Positions 10,246 through 21,835 of a DNA stretch of 64,000 nucleotides are shown piece after piece. Both the position numbers and the translations under genes were made by a program. The DNA lies in the NCBI GenBank assembly GCA_030522415.1, contig CM060113.1, forward strand, positions 15,180,151 through 15,244,150. Direction: 5' to 3'. Origin of the DNA: Channallabes apus (taxonomy: Eukaryota > Chordata > Actinopteri > Siluriformes > Clariidae). Under the pieces are notes generated by a model. It was not told the origin of the DNA. It saw only the letters and a list, made by a program, of their open reading frames with translations, and did no database searches. Position 1 is the stretch's first letter. The number at the start of each line of letters is the position of its first letter.

Positions 10246-13200
10246 ATGGCGTCAGCGAACGGGTTTCCTGCAAGCTTTTACAGTGAGCCTGGTGTTCTTG
10301 GCTTTTTGGCCAATGGCATAAGTGCATTCTTAGTACTTCTGCAAAACTTCCATGCAGCCAGAACAGGAATTGCAGCATTTGGAGTGGAGAACATACTTGC
10401 AGGTCTGGTATATACTGTACAGTGGGGCAAAAAAGGATTTACAGTAGTCAGCCACCAATTGTGCAAGTTCTCCCACTTAAAAAGATGAGAGAGGCATATA
10501 ATTTTCATCATAGGTATACCTCAACTATGAGAGTCAAAATAAGGATAATAAAATCCAGAAAATCACATTGTAGGGTTTTTAATGAATTAATTGGCAAATT
10601 CGTCGGTAAAATAAGTATTTGTTCACCTACAAACAAGCAAGATTTCTGGCTCTCACAGACCTGTAACTTCTTTTTTAAGAGGCTCCTCTGTCCTCCACTC
10701 GTTACCTGTATTAATGGCATCTGTTTGAACTCGTAATCATAATAAAAGATGCCTGTCCACAACCTCAAACAGTCACACTCCAAACTTCACTATGGACAAG
10801 ACCAAAGTGCTGTCAAAGGACACCAGAAACAAAATGATCACAAGAACAGTGAACAAAAATCCCAGAACCACATGGGGGGGACCTAGTGAATGACCTGCAG
10901 AGAGCTGGGACCAAAGTAACAAAGCCTACAATAAGTAACACACTGCGCTGCCAGGGATTCAAATCCTGCAGTGCCAAACATGTCCCCCTGCTTAAGCCAG
11001 TACATGTCCAGGCCCGTCTGAAGTTTGCTAGAGAGCATTTGGATGATCCAGTAGCATCCAAAGAACACCATACCTACTGTGAAGCATGGGGGTGGAAACA
11101 TGATGCTTTGGGGCTGTTTTTCTGCAAAGGGACCAGGATGACTGATCCGTGTAAAGGAAAGAATGAATGGGTCCATGTATCATGAGATTTTGAGTGAAAA
11201 CCTCCTTCCATCATCAAGGGCATTGAAGATAAAACGTGGCTGGGTCTTCCAACATGACAATGATCCCAAACACACCACCCGGGCAATGAAAGAGTGGTTC
11301 ATTTCAAGGTTCTAGAAGTGGCCCAGCCAGTCTCCAGATCTCAACACCATAGAAAATCTTTGGAGGGAGTTGAAACTCTGTGTTGCCCATTGACAGCCCC
11401 AAAACATCACTGCTCTAGAGCAGATCTGCATGGAGGAATGGGCCAAAATACCAGCAACAGTGTGTGAAAACCTTGTGAAGACAGAAAATGTTTGACCTCT
11501 GTCATTGCAAACAAAGGGTATATAACAAAGTATTGAGATAAAATTTTGTTATTGACCAAATACTTATTTTCCACCATAATTTGCAAGAAAATTCTTGTTG
11601 AGGTATACTGTACCTATGATGAAAATTAAAGGCCTCTCTCATCTTTTTAAGTAGGAGAACTTGTACAATTGGTGGCTGACTAAATGCTATATAATGAAAA
11701 TTTCTATATTCTTACACATTGCTTTATGCAAAAATGCACATTTTTCATGCAAATTATTTTTGTGCATCTGTTTAGGTGTTCATCTGATTCTAATTGGTGG
11801 AGTTTGCCAAATGATTGCTGGTTTGTTGTCCTTCCGTAAATATGATCATCTAAGTGCAACTTCTTTCATTGGCTATGCAGCACTTTGGGGAAGTTATGGT
11901 GCAACAAGAATATTTCTAGGGGCAACTCAATACAATATAAACAGTACTATGACAAATAGGACAGTGGGGGACCTGTATTTAAATACTTCTGTCAATGAGA
12001 TCTTCATTCCTACATACATCAGAGAGTCAGCCATAGCTGGGCTGGTGCCCTATATTTTGCTTTCCTTACTACTGGCCTTCTGCTCATCCACAGTTAATTA
12101 CATTATGCCCTTTGTGTTTGGATCCATCACCCTCACACTTGTTTTTGAAGCTGTGGGACTAGTGGCTGGCTGGGGACTTGTGGTATCAGGAGTACTAGAA
12201 CTTTTTATCTTGCTCTTTGCTATATATGGCTCAGCAGCACTGCTCATCAAAGGAGTGGCTCAACGCTATGTACTTAAAGGTTTTGGTAATCCTCTATTTA
12301 ATGTGCTACTTCTTGGGACAACCAATGCCAGCAGCTCCAAGAGTTTGGGGCAGGAGAAAAAGAAGAACACCAAATATGCTGAACCCATGGCCTTAGGCTT
12401 TTTCTGTGATACAGTATCACCTTTCATACTTGCCTTCTATGCCTTTGGGTATTTTCCATCGATCACAGTATCTGCAGTCTGGATATCAATCAACTCGGCT
12501 GCTCAGCTTCTTTCCAGTTATTATTCATATTTGCGGCAGGATTGCTACCATGCCACCAAGTTTGGTCTGCACTGCACCTTCTGGCTTGTAAAGACCTGGG
12601 AAGAATATGTGATATCTGTGTTAACAGGAAAGACTGAAGCAGCAACAGCAAGGCAAGCTATGGTGGGTAACTGGTTTTTCCTAGCAGCCGCTTTACTACT
12701 TTGTGTTGCTAGTCTGAACATGGACATGCTGGAATTCATCCACAATGCCATCTTTTTTCTGCTGACTATCTCAACAATCCCCCAGATTCCTCTTAATAGG
12801 TACTATATCTTTTATGGGGTGGCTTGCTCCATTTTCACGGCTGTCTCATTATATGGCACCTTTGCACGTCTCATTAACACCATTGCTGAAAAGTCACTAA
12901 TTCCAGTTGGATTTCAGATTGTCTCAACTGACAGGCTGGAGAGTGGCTTGAGATGCCTAAGGGCATCGCAAAAAGTCCAGTGTCAAGGAACAGATACCCA
13001 ACTGCCTGATGCTCTGTTTTACCTCACTAATGGTGTGGCAGCGCTCTCAGCCATTCAGGTCAGCCACCCTGGGCAGAGTTTTCTGGACCTAACTGTACCC
13101 TGGGTGCTCATCCCAGGGGCCATTATCCAGGGTTATGTAAGCCGATTACAGGTTCAAGGAGGACAGAGGTTTGGATCAGTTATCCCATCCTTCTATTTGG

Positions 13201-14779
13201 CCATTTGGGCCACCTGGACATGGTTCAGACTTGCAGGTATATCAATGTTATATTGTAAATCTAGAACTTATTTTGGAATTACAATATTAGCTCACTGATA
13301 ACATTTCACAAGATTTACACATAATCTTAAATAAAAATGAATAGTCTTATTAGTAATGCTATAATATTGGGTGGTTTCTTACAGGACAACAGCTGCAGTT
13401 TTCAACTGAATCCTCAAATGGATTTACAGCAGGAGCAACAGCATTTTTGGTTATTAATGCATTCCTCATCCTAGTTGGTCAGTGCTATGTCTGATTTGAC
13501 TGATACTAATTTGGTGGTGTTTCTAATGTATATTTACAATAGTATGCTAGATTTCATCCATTTTTATGATTTGCAGCTGCTTATGGAAATTTTGTTTTGC
13601 TGGCATTAACCATTATCATGGAGGTCATAGTGGTGTGTCTTCTTCTTTCCACTATTGATAGACTTCCATACCAGTTGGAAGGTAAAGTTTGCTTTAAAAT
13701 AGACAATACGTCTCTGATTATTTATAAATCTTCAAATATGACTTCAAATATGATTTTCAATTACTATTTTTAAATACTATACTCTTTTCCAGTTGCCATG
13801 CTTTCAATATTTGCCATAATTTGCTTATATGGAACTCTCGCATCACTTGTTAATTGCATATACTCCAAGACCATAATACCAGTTGGACCGGCACTCATAA
13901 AGGTATTATTAAATTGCCACAGTATGGGGCATTTAAGTTGTTGAAAGTACTTACATTATTTGAATAGTTCATTTAGTTTTTATGTATTTTTCTTAGAATA
14001 ATAATAAGAAGAAAAAAACTGCTGCTACAGCTCCATGTCCAATTCCATCTTCTCGTGGGACCAGTGGACTGCTAGAGATTGTGAAATTGCTGGAAAACAA
14101 AGGTGTATGTGGTATTCCAACAGATACTGTCTATGCTCTGGCTGCTTCTTGCAAGCATCCAAGTGCAATAGAGAAAATCTACAATATCAAAGTGAGTGCC
14201 ATGGAATTCTTCATTTATATTTGATGTACTAAACTGTTTGAAAAAAATGTAACTTGCAATCATTGTCTTAAACAATCCTCCACAGGAACGTCCTGCAGAG
14301 AAACCCATCTGTATCTGCATTTCTAGTTTGGAGCAGCTTGTTCAAACCAAACCACCATTTAGTCCATTGCTCTGGGAGTTCATGAGAAATGTATATCCAG
14401 GAGGCATCAGCTGTATTGTCCCAAAAGGAGACTGGCTCTTCAAACTTGGTAAGACAGCAGCACTTGAATGTCAGATCAAACATTTTTATTTTATTATTGT
14501 ATAACTTGCATAAACCTATTGTTTTTTAAGGTGTGGGGGCTGCATACGATCGTGTGGGGACCAACGACAGCATAATGATCCGTGTCCCTGACCACACAGT
14601 CACTGCCCATCTGTGTGACATCACTGGGCCTTTGGCTATCACATCGGCAAATCCAAGTGGTGAACCGGACAGCACACATCATGACATGGTTATTAAGTAA
14701 GTTGTATTTCATGACTCATGTTTCATGTTTTTTGTACACAAAATTTTGTTTAAAATCATCAACACTGTTTGTAGCCAAA

Positions 14780-14836
<57 letters not shown>

Positions 14837-15198
14837 GAAATATATACATAGGTCAGAGACTTTGTTATTATTGGTGCAATGAAATTCACTTAAATAAAGA
14901 TTTTAATATCAAGATATAACAGAATGACTTTAAATGTCTACCAGGCGCCTAGGACAGAAGATCCAAGGAGTACTGTGTGATGGGCAGTCCAATGAGCTAG
15001 TAGGCTCAACTGTGGTCAACTGCCTGAAAATTGATCAAGGTAATCTGGAACTGATTTACCAAATATATTTGATGTCATTTTAATTTGCCTCCTAATACTA
15101 ATTGCTTTTTAGGTACCATACATTTTCTGCGAGAAGGTTGTGTTCCTGCAACAAAGGTGCAGCAAATTTTTGAGAAGGTGAAGAACAGTATGTTATAA
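10246..15198 (+). CDS. Triple GPR1/FUN34/YaaH (SatP-like) transporter fused to a YrdC/Sua5 domain, ten coding exons
   Basis: Coding exons: 10246-10402, 11776-13236, 13385-13477, 13577-13681, 13793-13902, 13997-14191, 14286-14448, 14531-14696, 14945-15039, 15113-15198. All introns are GT-AG with compatible phases; the product is 876 aa. Residues about 9-235, 254-455 and 462-642 are three copies of the six-helix acetate/succinate transporter fold. Each opens with a degenerate NPAPLGL-like stretch (EPGVLGF, EPMALGF, PDALFYL). Copy 1 keeps [10 protein letters not shown]. Copies 2 and 3 close with SLYGTFARL...IPVG and CLYGTLASL...IPVG. After a Lys-rich linker, residues about 655-876 form a YrdC domain with [10 protein letters not shown], the KxR of IKERPAEKP, TSANPSG and GSTVVN, so its nucleotide-binding residues look intact. 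About 18 membrane helices are expected. Its position divergent from acod1 suggests a role with itaconate or related carboxylates, which is inference. I do not know an established symbol. Confidence 0.88.
10420..11687 (+). mobile_element. Tc1-like transposon relic in intron 1 of the SatP-YrdC gene
   Basis: Starts after a TA with CAGTGGGGCAAAAAAG, the terminus of a common fish Tc1-like family. About 200 bp of its left end is repeated inverted at about 11590-11687, where the last bases of the right inverted repeat are missing. Between them lie decayed plus-strand transposase pieces (for example FAREHLDDP around 11030) with frameshifts and an internal deletion. It is in the same orientation as the host gene and ends about 90 bp before exon 2, so open frames that begin in it and run into exon 2 are not genuine starts. 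Confidence 0.85.
14781..14836. repeat. (GATA)n microsatellite
   Basis: About 14 GATA units inside the intron between exons 8 and 9 of the SatP-YrdC gene. Confidence 0.95.
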
Positions 15199-15213
15199 GG
15201 AATGAAGCTAAAA

Positions 15214-15219
15214 AATAAA
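15214..15219 (+). terminator. Polyadenylation signal of the SatP-YrdC gene
   Basis: AATAAA 16 nt beyond the stop codon at 15196-15198. It is close for a 3' UTR, so later AATAAA hexamers in the following AT-rich DNA may be used instead. Confidence 0.4.
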
Positions 15220-16520
15220 GCAAAATGTTTGACAGATAATTGTTAAATATTTTTAAAAGAGAGAGCATGATGTAAAATGACTACATCATTAAAAATATAA
15301 AGAGTTTTTTTTTATTGTGGAATAAACATGCCCAAGAGAAATGGTTGTTGTTCAATGTACTGTATGTATATACAACAAACTGTATTATTATTATTATTAT
15401 GTAAATGGAAAAATGTAGATTGTAACCATAAAAATGCTATAACTGTACATAATTTTAATATATATGAATGAAAGGCAGATGATATTTCATTCAGAAACAT
15501 AAACACAGACAGAAATTAAATGCTGGCATGTATATTAATAGTATTTTCATTTGTGTTTTCTGTTATTTATTGTCTGAAATGTGAGATAAATAAATCAATA
15601 CATTTAAAAATAAAGCATTCTTCTTCTTCTTCTTCTTATTATTATTATCATCTTTTTTTGTCTGACCATTTCTTTTTCTGGATATTTTATATATATAAAA
15701 TCATAAAATGTGGTAATACAAAAGATTATTTAAAATAGAACCCATAAACAAAGCACTAAACAGACAATAACATCTGAAGTGACAGTCCAATTACACGGAC
15801 AGTCCAATTACAATTACATCTTTCAAAAAAAAAAAAAAAATCTAAACTTATTGTGAGTGAAGCCATCCAATTGTTTAAATGATTATGACCTTTTTTATGC
15901 AAGAACACAGGCAAAAATAAACTACAAAATACACTATGTGGAGAAATTAATGTCAACATCTGTCCACCATGCCCATGTATAATCCCATTCCATTAATATA
16001 TGGTTTCAACTAGATTTCGGAGCATGCTTGTGGGGATTTCACCCATTCAACCACAAAGAACATTAGTGAGATTAAGTACATGTTGAGTGAGGGGGTCTTG
16101 AATTCATTCTGCATTCACTCCAACTATGGCAAATCATGACTTCATGTGCCTCAATATGTGATAACAGGAAATTGTTTGATTTTAATAAAGGGAAATTGTA
16201 ATGTTGTAGCATGCAAAGTATGGAAGTATGTAAAATTGTGTGCTTCCATCTTTGTGGCAATGGAGTGGATGTGATGGTCAAGTGTCTACAAATGTAGTCA
16301 AAGCCATAGTGTGTATATTAAAAAGGGGAAATTGTGAATATTAAACGTGAACCAATTCATCCATTGCTGAACAAGTTGGTGTTTTTGTTATTTGGTATAC
16401 AATGTCACTCTATACTGTAGGTGAAGGTACTGAAATATTCAATATTTAGTTGAAAGTCTAAAATATAAAAAAAGTAGCTTGAAACATATTGGAGTGCGTC
16501 ATTATATAAAAAAATATATT
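15220..16520. other. Non-coding AT-rich interval
   Basis: No gene seen. Short TTC/TTA runs lie at about 15620-15650. The piece at about 16380-16500 resembles 42985-43150 at nucleotide level (both contain GATATTC/AATATTC-like words after a GGTGAA motif), so it may be a relic of the diverged duplicated blocks found further right. Confidence 0.4.
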
Positions 16521-16815
16521 ACGAGTGAAACCTCGGATTGCAAGTAATGCGATTTGCGAGTGTTTCTTCAAGACGAGCAAAGGTTTTTAATAAATTTTAA
16601 CTTGGAAAACGAACAAGTCTTGGTTTACGAGTATCGAGTATCATGTATCACGCATACGCTTCTTGTTTTGATGCCGAGCATCACGTGATCACAACTGACC
16701 TAATGTTTTTTCTCTCTCTCGTGCTGCAGGCTTGTGGGTAATCATCTACCCTGCTCGGTCTTAGTGCACGTCTCTTACTCGTATAATCAACATCCATGCA
16801 CACGTGTACTGTTTA
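16521..16815 (+). mobile_element. Possible Tc2/pogo-like MITE end
   Basis: Begins near GTGAAACCTCGGATTGC and continues with TTGCGAGTG and GACGAGCAAAGG, a word set I associate with a dispersed Tc2/Kanga-like DNA transposon family. The partner end may be the block near 24750-24882. Clear flanking duplications were not found. Confidence 0.35.
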
Positions 16816-16821
16816 CTATAA

Positions 16822-17187
16822 CAGTGGTTCCCAAACTTTCAAGCCAGCGACCCCTAATTGAAGATCAACAAGATCTTGCGACCCCCACTATCAAAAACAA
16901 GCAATAAATATAAGCTGTTCACAATATTTTGACTACATTTACTATACATCTAAATAATTTTGGCGTACCTTTCAATGGGAAGGGTGTACTTGTTTTTGGC
17001 AGCACAAAAGCTTAATTCGTGGCCTGATGGTGGATACAGCTACCCGCAGATCATCTTCCACATCATGACGTGAGCTGTATTTTTTTTTTTATATGTAACA
17101 GCGGAAAAATACTGCTCACACAAATATGTAGATCCAAATTGAAGCAGGACATCTATTGCTGCACGGGACAACTCGTTGCTAATGCAA
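16822..17187 (-). pseudogene. hAT transposon 3' end with transposase C-terminus relic
   Basis: Starts with CAGTGGTTCCCAAAC, a typical hAT terminal inverted repeat, followed by GCGACCCC-rich sequence. Reading leftwards from about 17187 the minus strand encodes a hAT dimerisation-domain remnant (VLLQFGSTYLCEQYFSAVTY). The rest of the transposase is absent; DIRS-like sequence abuts on the right. Confidence 0.65.
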
Positions 17188-17279
17188 TAGATGAGGCGAT
17201 CCCCCTGGTTGAGTGAGCCCTGATTCCTAGAGGCGAAGTGAGCCCACACGCCTCATAGGAGAGGGCAATAGCATCTCTC

Positions 17280-17760
17280 ACCCAGTATAGTGGCGCTCTG
17301 ACTTACGCCACTGGCTCATGCGGTGGACGTACTGTAAATCTGAAGAGCACGTACTGGACAGTAAGTGATGTTTCTCCTGCTCCGAAGCTGTAAAAGGCGG
17401 AGGACAGAAGGCTTCAGAACAGTAGGGTGCTTGTTACAAATGGAACTTTCGGAAGATAGTTCAGTGAGGACGCGGTTAAGTACATCTTGAGAGTACTAGG
17501 GCACAAGCCCGAGGACAAGCTTTTCCTGCAGAAACTCCAGCACTGAAACATTTCGGCAGTGGACTGGGTCTACCTGCTTAGCACACACTTGCTGCAGGGG
17601 AATACCTCTTGCTAGTGCAATAAATGAGGCGATCCCACTGGTTGAGTGGGCCCTGCTTCCTCGAGGCGAAGTGAGCCCACGCGCCTCATAGGAGGGGGCA
17701 ATAGCATCTCTCACCCAGTGTCACCCTTTAAAAACATGCATTTGAGGGCATAAGCTCTTG
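17280..17760 (-). pseudogene. DIRS tyrosine recombinase relic
   Basis: The minus strand contains RDAIAPSYEARGL followed by RAHSTSGIASFIAL, the HxxR-type region of DIRS/Ngaro recombinases, matching RDAIALAYEARGH...RAHSTRGIASSIAL at 47.4-47.6 kb. Upstream pieces around 17290-17390 match the recombinase core, but stops and duplications disrupt the frame. Confidence 0.65.
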
Positions 17761-17989
17761 AAGAGGGATACTAGATCCAGAGTCAGGGAGTTGCAAACGG
17801 GACATTTGCTGATCTTGCGAGGCAAAGCGGTCCACCTCTGCTGCATGAAATCTCTCCCAGATTTACTGACTACTTTGGGGTGGGGTTTCCATTCCCCGTG
17901 TGTCAGAGACTGACTGGACAGTTACAACTGCTCTCACATTCATATGCCCTGGAATGTAAATCGCGCTGAGGGACAGGATCCTGGTGCGC

Positions 17990-18800
17990 TAGCTATTCAG
18001 CGGCGCGATCACAGTCCACCCAGGCGATTAATATATGAGACATGCCATAGTGTTGTCCACCCGCAATGGGACATGGCACTCTCAACTGCTGGAGGAAGTG
18101 CTTTAGGGCGAGAAATAGAGCCATCATTTCGAGGCAATTGATGTGCCGTGTGAGAAGAAGGCCTCTCCAGCACCCTTGTGCTGGAACGGTCACCTAAGAC
18201 CGCACCCCCGCCCGTGAGGGAAGCGTCTGTCGTTTGCATCTGCGACGACAAGACAAATTTAGAGAGTACCCAGAGTCAGAAACCGGGGTCTGAACCACAT
18301 AGGAAGGGTACGAAGCACCTGGCGCGTAACCCTTGTTGGGGATCGGCCCTAGAGTGAAATGCCCTGTGCAGAAGGCCCAAAGGTCACCGTGGATACGGCT
18401 GCCATGAGAGCTAAGATCTCTGAAAGTGATGGTCACTTTCTTGGTCTAGCTTGATTTCCTTGAGGGTGTTGATAATGGATTCGACACGAGCGGGAGACAG
18501 CTGTGCCCGCTTACGATCGAATCTCATGTGACACCCAAATCCTCAGAACAGGAAAGAGCACGCTTTCGTGGCGTTGGGTCTCAATCCTCAGAAACAAGAT
18601 GAGCTAGGGCGACATGCTGATGTCGAAGTGCTAGCTAATGAGACTGGGCCAGCCAGTCGTCTATGTAATTCAAATATGTATGCCCTGGTAGTCATAAGAG
18701 CCAGAACTACATCCATGCATTTTAATATGTGCGGGTGAGAAAGCTAGACCAACTGAAAGGACCCGATACTGGTAAGCTTGGCCACCAACAGCGAACCTCA
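17990..18800 (-). pseudogene. DIRS reverse transcriptase/RNase H relic
   Basis: On the minus strand, SPARVESIINTLKEI (near 18470) resembles the RT-RNase H connection of DIRS elements. TTDASLTGGGAVLGDRSS (near 18200-18250) and LEMMALFLALKHF (near 18090-18130) resemble RNase H. Several frameshifts make it non-functional. Confidence 0.6.
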
Positions 18801-19064
18801 GGTCTTTCCCTGTGTTGTACTAATATTTCTATATGAAAGTAAGAGTCCTTCAATCGATTGTCACAAATCAATCGCTTGGTAGAATTTGAGAGCAATCACT
18901 TTAACAATCAACATTTTGAAACTGTATTGTTTATTTTAGGTAGCGGTACAGCCCGTGAAATCAAAAAATTTAGACGCAGCGGTTTCCTCTGGGAACCAAG
19001 GAATACTGATTGTAGTAGTCTGACTCACTGTCTGGTAGGGGAACATGTTCCATGGCCCCATTCC

Positions 19065-19305
19065 CCAACAACACACCCAATCACACACTACGGGCAATTT
19101 TTAGGAACGCCAATTAGCCTAACCTGCATATCTTTGGACTGTGGGAGGAAACCGGAGTACCCGGAGGAAACCCACCAAGCACGGGGAGAACATGCAAACT
19201 CCATGCACACAGAGACGGGAATCGAGCCTGGCCGGGGAATCGAACCTAGACCCTGGAGGTGCAAGGCGACAGTGCTAACCACTACACCACCGCGCCGCCT
19301 AGAAA
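19065..19305 (-). mobile_element. tRNA-derived SINE, 5' part
   Basis: On the minus strand it starts GGCGGCGCGGTGG and carries a pol III box A-like TGGTGTAGTGG and box B-like GGTTCGATTCC. The body is the usual fish SINE (CATGTTCTCCCCGTG, CTCCGGTTTCCTCC). It breaks off near TGTGTGTGATTGGG. The tail half of what appears to be the same family occurs at 50687-50773 and 58195-58405. Confidence 0.75.
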
Positions 19306-19584
19306 CTGCCGTTTTTTTTTTTTTATATGTTTTTTGTTTTCCTAGTGCTTGGAGATTATTCCATCTCCGCGGTTTAAGCAAGATAGGATATTTATCCTTA
19401 CCCATTCACAGGAAGCCCATGGCGCGCTTGAGAGCGGACAGAGGGACTTCCCGATCCAACGAGTATGTGAGTTTTAAGCACCAAAATGCGCCGCGGTTCG
19501 AAGCTTCTCAAGGAATGCGAGGCGCGCGAGCACTTTTTAATCGAAGCAGTAAATATCGCCCTCCGATATGGATTATCACACACG

Positions 19585-20301
19585 TGTAATGCTTGGATTT
19601 ATGAAACCGCTTAGTTACAAGATTACGGAGTCGAGAATTTAAATATGGGCTGATAAACACTACTTCCGGTATTGCGCAACCGCGGCGGGACAATATACGA
19701 CGCGACACAAAAGCTTGTAGTAAATCAAACCAAAGTGTATTATACAAAACAAATAAATACACAAACAAACAAGGTGCACCAAAACCAATATATACAAAAT
19801 ATATACAAATATAGATAATGAGTGTGTGGTGTAGGCGGGTGTGTGAGTGTGTGTATGGTAGTCCAGTGTCTGATATATTGCCGGGAGTATGAAAGTGATG
19901 AGCTGGAGAGATGGTTCGATCTCACCGGTAAAAGATGTTAAGTCCGGGAGGTCGAGAAACGGAATGAGAGGTGGATTGTGAGTGTCCAGAAAGTTGAATC
20001 CCTGCAGTGGAAAGCAGTCGTGGCTAACACACAATGACTCTCTAGGCAGAGCGCTGTGGTACATCTCTCCGTGCCGGCTTCTTAGCCGGTTCCGGATTTA
20101 TGCCGGCACCCATGATCAGATTCACATCCGGGTTCCCTCGCGTCGCGATCGCGCTTGCGCGTGGGAGCTTGCCCGGTGACCAACACTGTCAATGGGGGGA
20201 ACAGAAACTGCTAGGGCACATCTTCGGCCACAGGTGAGCAGCATTAGCTCTTCAACCATTTCCCTGTTATTGAAAATGACCCTTTATGTGGCAGCGCTAC
20301 A
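19585..20301 (-). repeat. LTR of a Ty3/gypsy element, minus strand (3' LTR)
   Basis: About 717 bp, starting TGTAGCGCTGCC at 20301 and ending in TACA at 19585 when read on the minus strand. It matches LTRs at 25078-25778 and 21836-22083 in the opposite orientation. The adjoining internal side has a polypurine tract (GGGGAGGGGGG on the minus strand, near 20306-20318), as expected next to a 3' LTR. Confidence 0.75.
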
Positions 20302-21299
20302 TAGACCCCCCTCCCCAAGCCTCCGGCGTCTGAGGAGAACGTCCGTAAAAGCGCTTCAGCTTTACCACCTTAGAAACATCGGCTTTTTGTGGGTAGCCCC
20401 CAGACATTGTGCATTTACTTGGTCCTTTTCTGTTTTGTCTTTCTGCTGGTCCCTCCCACTTGGGCGCTAGCTGTGCAGAAAATGTCTTTGTGGTAGAGGA
20501 GAATGGCTGAGTTTTGATCCACACCAGTTCTCCCGGTTGAAAGTGCGCTGCTTTCCTCTGGGTATTGTGATATCTGACTTGTGTGGCTTCTAGTTGTTTA
20601 GCTCTTTGTTGCACCTCCTCCCTGATAAGTCTATGTCTGTGAAGTGATGGGTCTGCCGTCTTGTGTCGTTGACACACGCTGCATGTTCTCACATGATGCC
20701 AGACGTCTTTCCACACCGTCGCCCACCATGCCACCTCTAGTAACTTCAGCAGGGTTTTTAGTTGCCCTAGGTGTCCTCCCATCGGGTTGTTATGGAAGTG
20801 ATGTAAAAAGGATTTAATTAACACCTGGGGAACAACCAGCTGGAACCTCTCCCCGCGTTTGACTTGTACCCGGCGATATAATGCCCCTTGGTGATGCTCG
20901 AAGGCGACCCTCTGATCTCGCTTGCTTCCTGGATGGTCCACAGGAAGTAGCTTTAGGATATTGGGGTCCTTCTGCTGGGCCTGGATAATCTCGCCTAGGT
21001 CGCTGGGTAGGTCGGCGGAACCTTTAGTGGTCGTGGTGGTTAGCCGTGGGGCGTCGCCCCCTTTAAGCGGCGGGGGTGCTCGGGGTATGGCATCTGGACC
21101 CAGATTTAAGCAGTCCTCGCCGTCTTTTTCTACCCTGGAGCCTCTCTCCACCTGTTGTTCAATGGTGCTCACCATTCCTCGTAAACATCCAGCCACTCTC
21201 GTGCTGAGGTTCTCCAGTGTACGCCCCACTCGTTCTTCCTCGGAGATATCAGGGTTCCACTTGAGACAAAGGGCGGGGTGGTCATCGGTGACCATCGGG
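20302..21299 (-). pseudogene. Ty3/gypsy pol remnant (integrase, catalytic core deleted)
   Basis: A minus-strand frame of 332 codons, still open, contains an integrase zinc-binding module (HHFHNNPMGGHLG...CSVCQRHKT). It then jumps to a C-terminal region with ERQ-like and FQPGELVWIKTQ stretches. The DDE catalytic core between them is missing, as are protease, RT and gag. The frame ends beside the polypurine tract and 3' LTR. It is a deletion derivative, not an active gene; the long open frame may be chance survival. Confidence 0.7.
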
Positions 21300-21835
21300 T
21301 CATCGGGTCTTTATACGCAATTCGAAAAACTTCTAATTTAGTTTTCCTCCATTTTCGCTCAAGGTTACGGGTTGCTCTCTTTAGGGCGCGAGTATGACTG
21401 TTGTACCACGGTGCAAGTGTTTAATCTGATGGGAGCAACAATGTCTAATGTACTGGTAAAAATAGTGCCCATGCTGCTAGTCACTTCATCTAGATCATCT
21501 GCATTTAGGGGTCTAATAAGAAATTGGGACAGATCCGGCAGATTACTTGTGAATCTGTCTTTAGTAGTGGGATTCATATTTCTAACAGATTGATAACGTG
21601 GGGAGACACAGCTAATCTGTTCTACGGGTAGAGTATATGTCAGGAGGTGATGATCTGTGATATCATCACTTTGAGGTATGATCTCTATATTAGAGACATC
21701 TATACCATGGGATATAATTAAATCTAGCGTATGATTAAAGCGGTGAGTTGCTCCAATTATATTTTGTTTCACCCCAAAGGAATTTAGTAAATCCATAAAG
21801 GTGAGTGTTAAAGCGTCGTTAGCATCATCTACAAC
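21300..21835 (-). pseudogene. L2-like LINE endonuclease fragment
   Basis: On the minus strand the frame contains FNHTLDLIISHGIDV and DDITDHHLLTYTL, typical of the C-terminal endonuclease region of fish L2/CR1 LINEs, then a linker towards the RT. It is cut at both ends, joining the gypsy remnant at about 21300 and an LTR fragment at about 21835, and has a frameshift near 21385. Confidence 0.65.

Larger units (their letters stand above)
17188..18800 (-). mobile_element. DIRS-like (tyrosine-recombinase) retroelement fragment
   Basis: Read on the minus strand, an RT tail, RNase H and tyrosine recombinase follow in the order expected for DIRS elements. Frames are broken throughout. A stretch of about 100 bp encoding part of the recombinase is present twice (17188-17287 and 17624-17722). 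It is related to the DIRS element at 45.2-48.1 kb, whose recombinase aligns with it. Confidence 0.7.

Noticed and set aside
11661..11775. Upstream ATG-led extension of the large SatP-repeat exon
   Set aside because: The sequence is intronic Tc1 tail. The acceptor TTTAG at 11771-11775 and matching phase with exon 10246-10402 give a better, family-consistent start.
19240..19305. tRNA gene suggested by box A/B motifs
   Set aside because: It is the head of a SINE with a long body; no convincing anticodon arm or cloverleaf was made out.
20297..21295. Possible domesticated integrase gene because of a 332-codon open frame
   Set aside because: The catalytic core is deleted and the frame ends at a polypurine tract and LTR, so it is simply a gypsy remnant.
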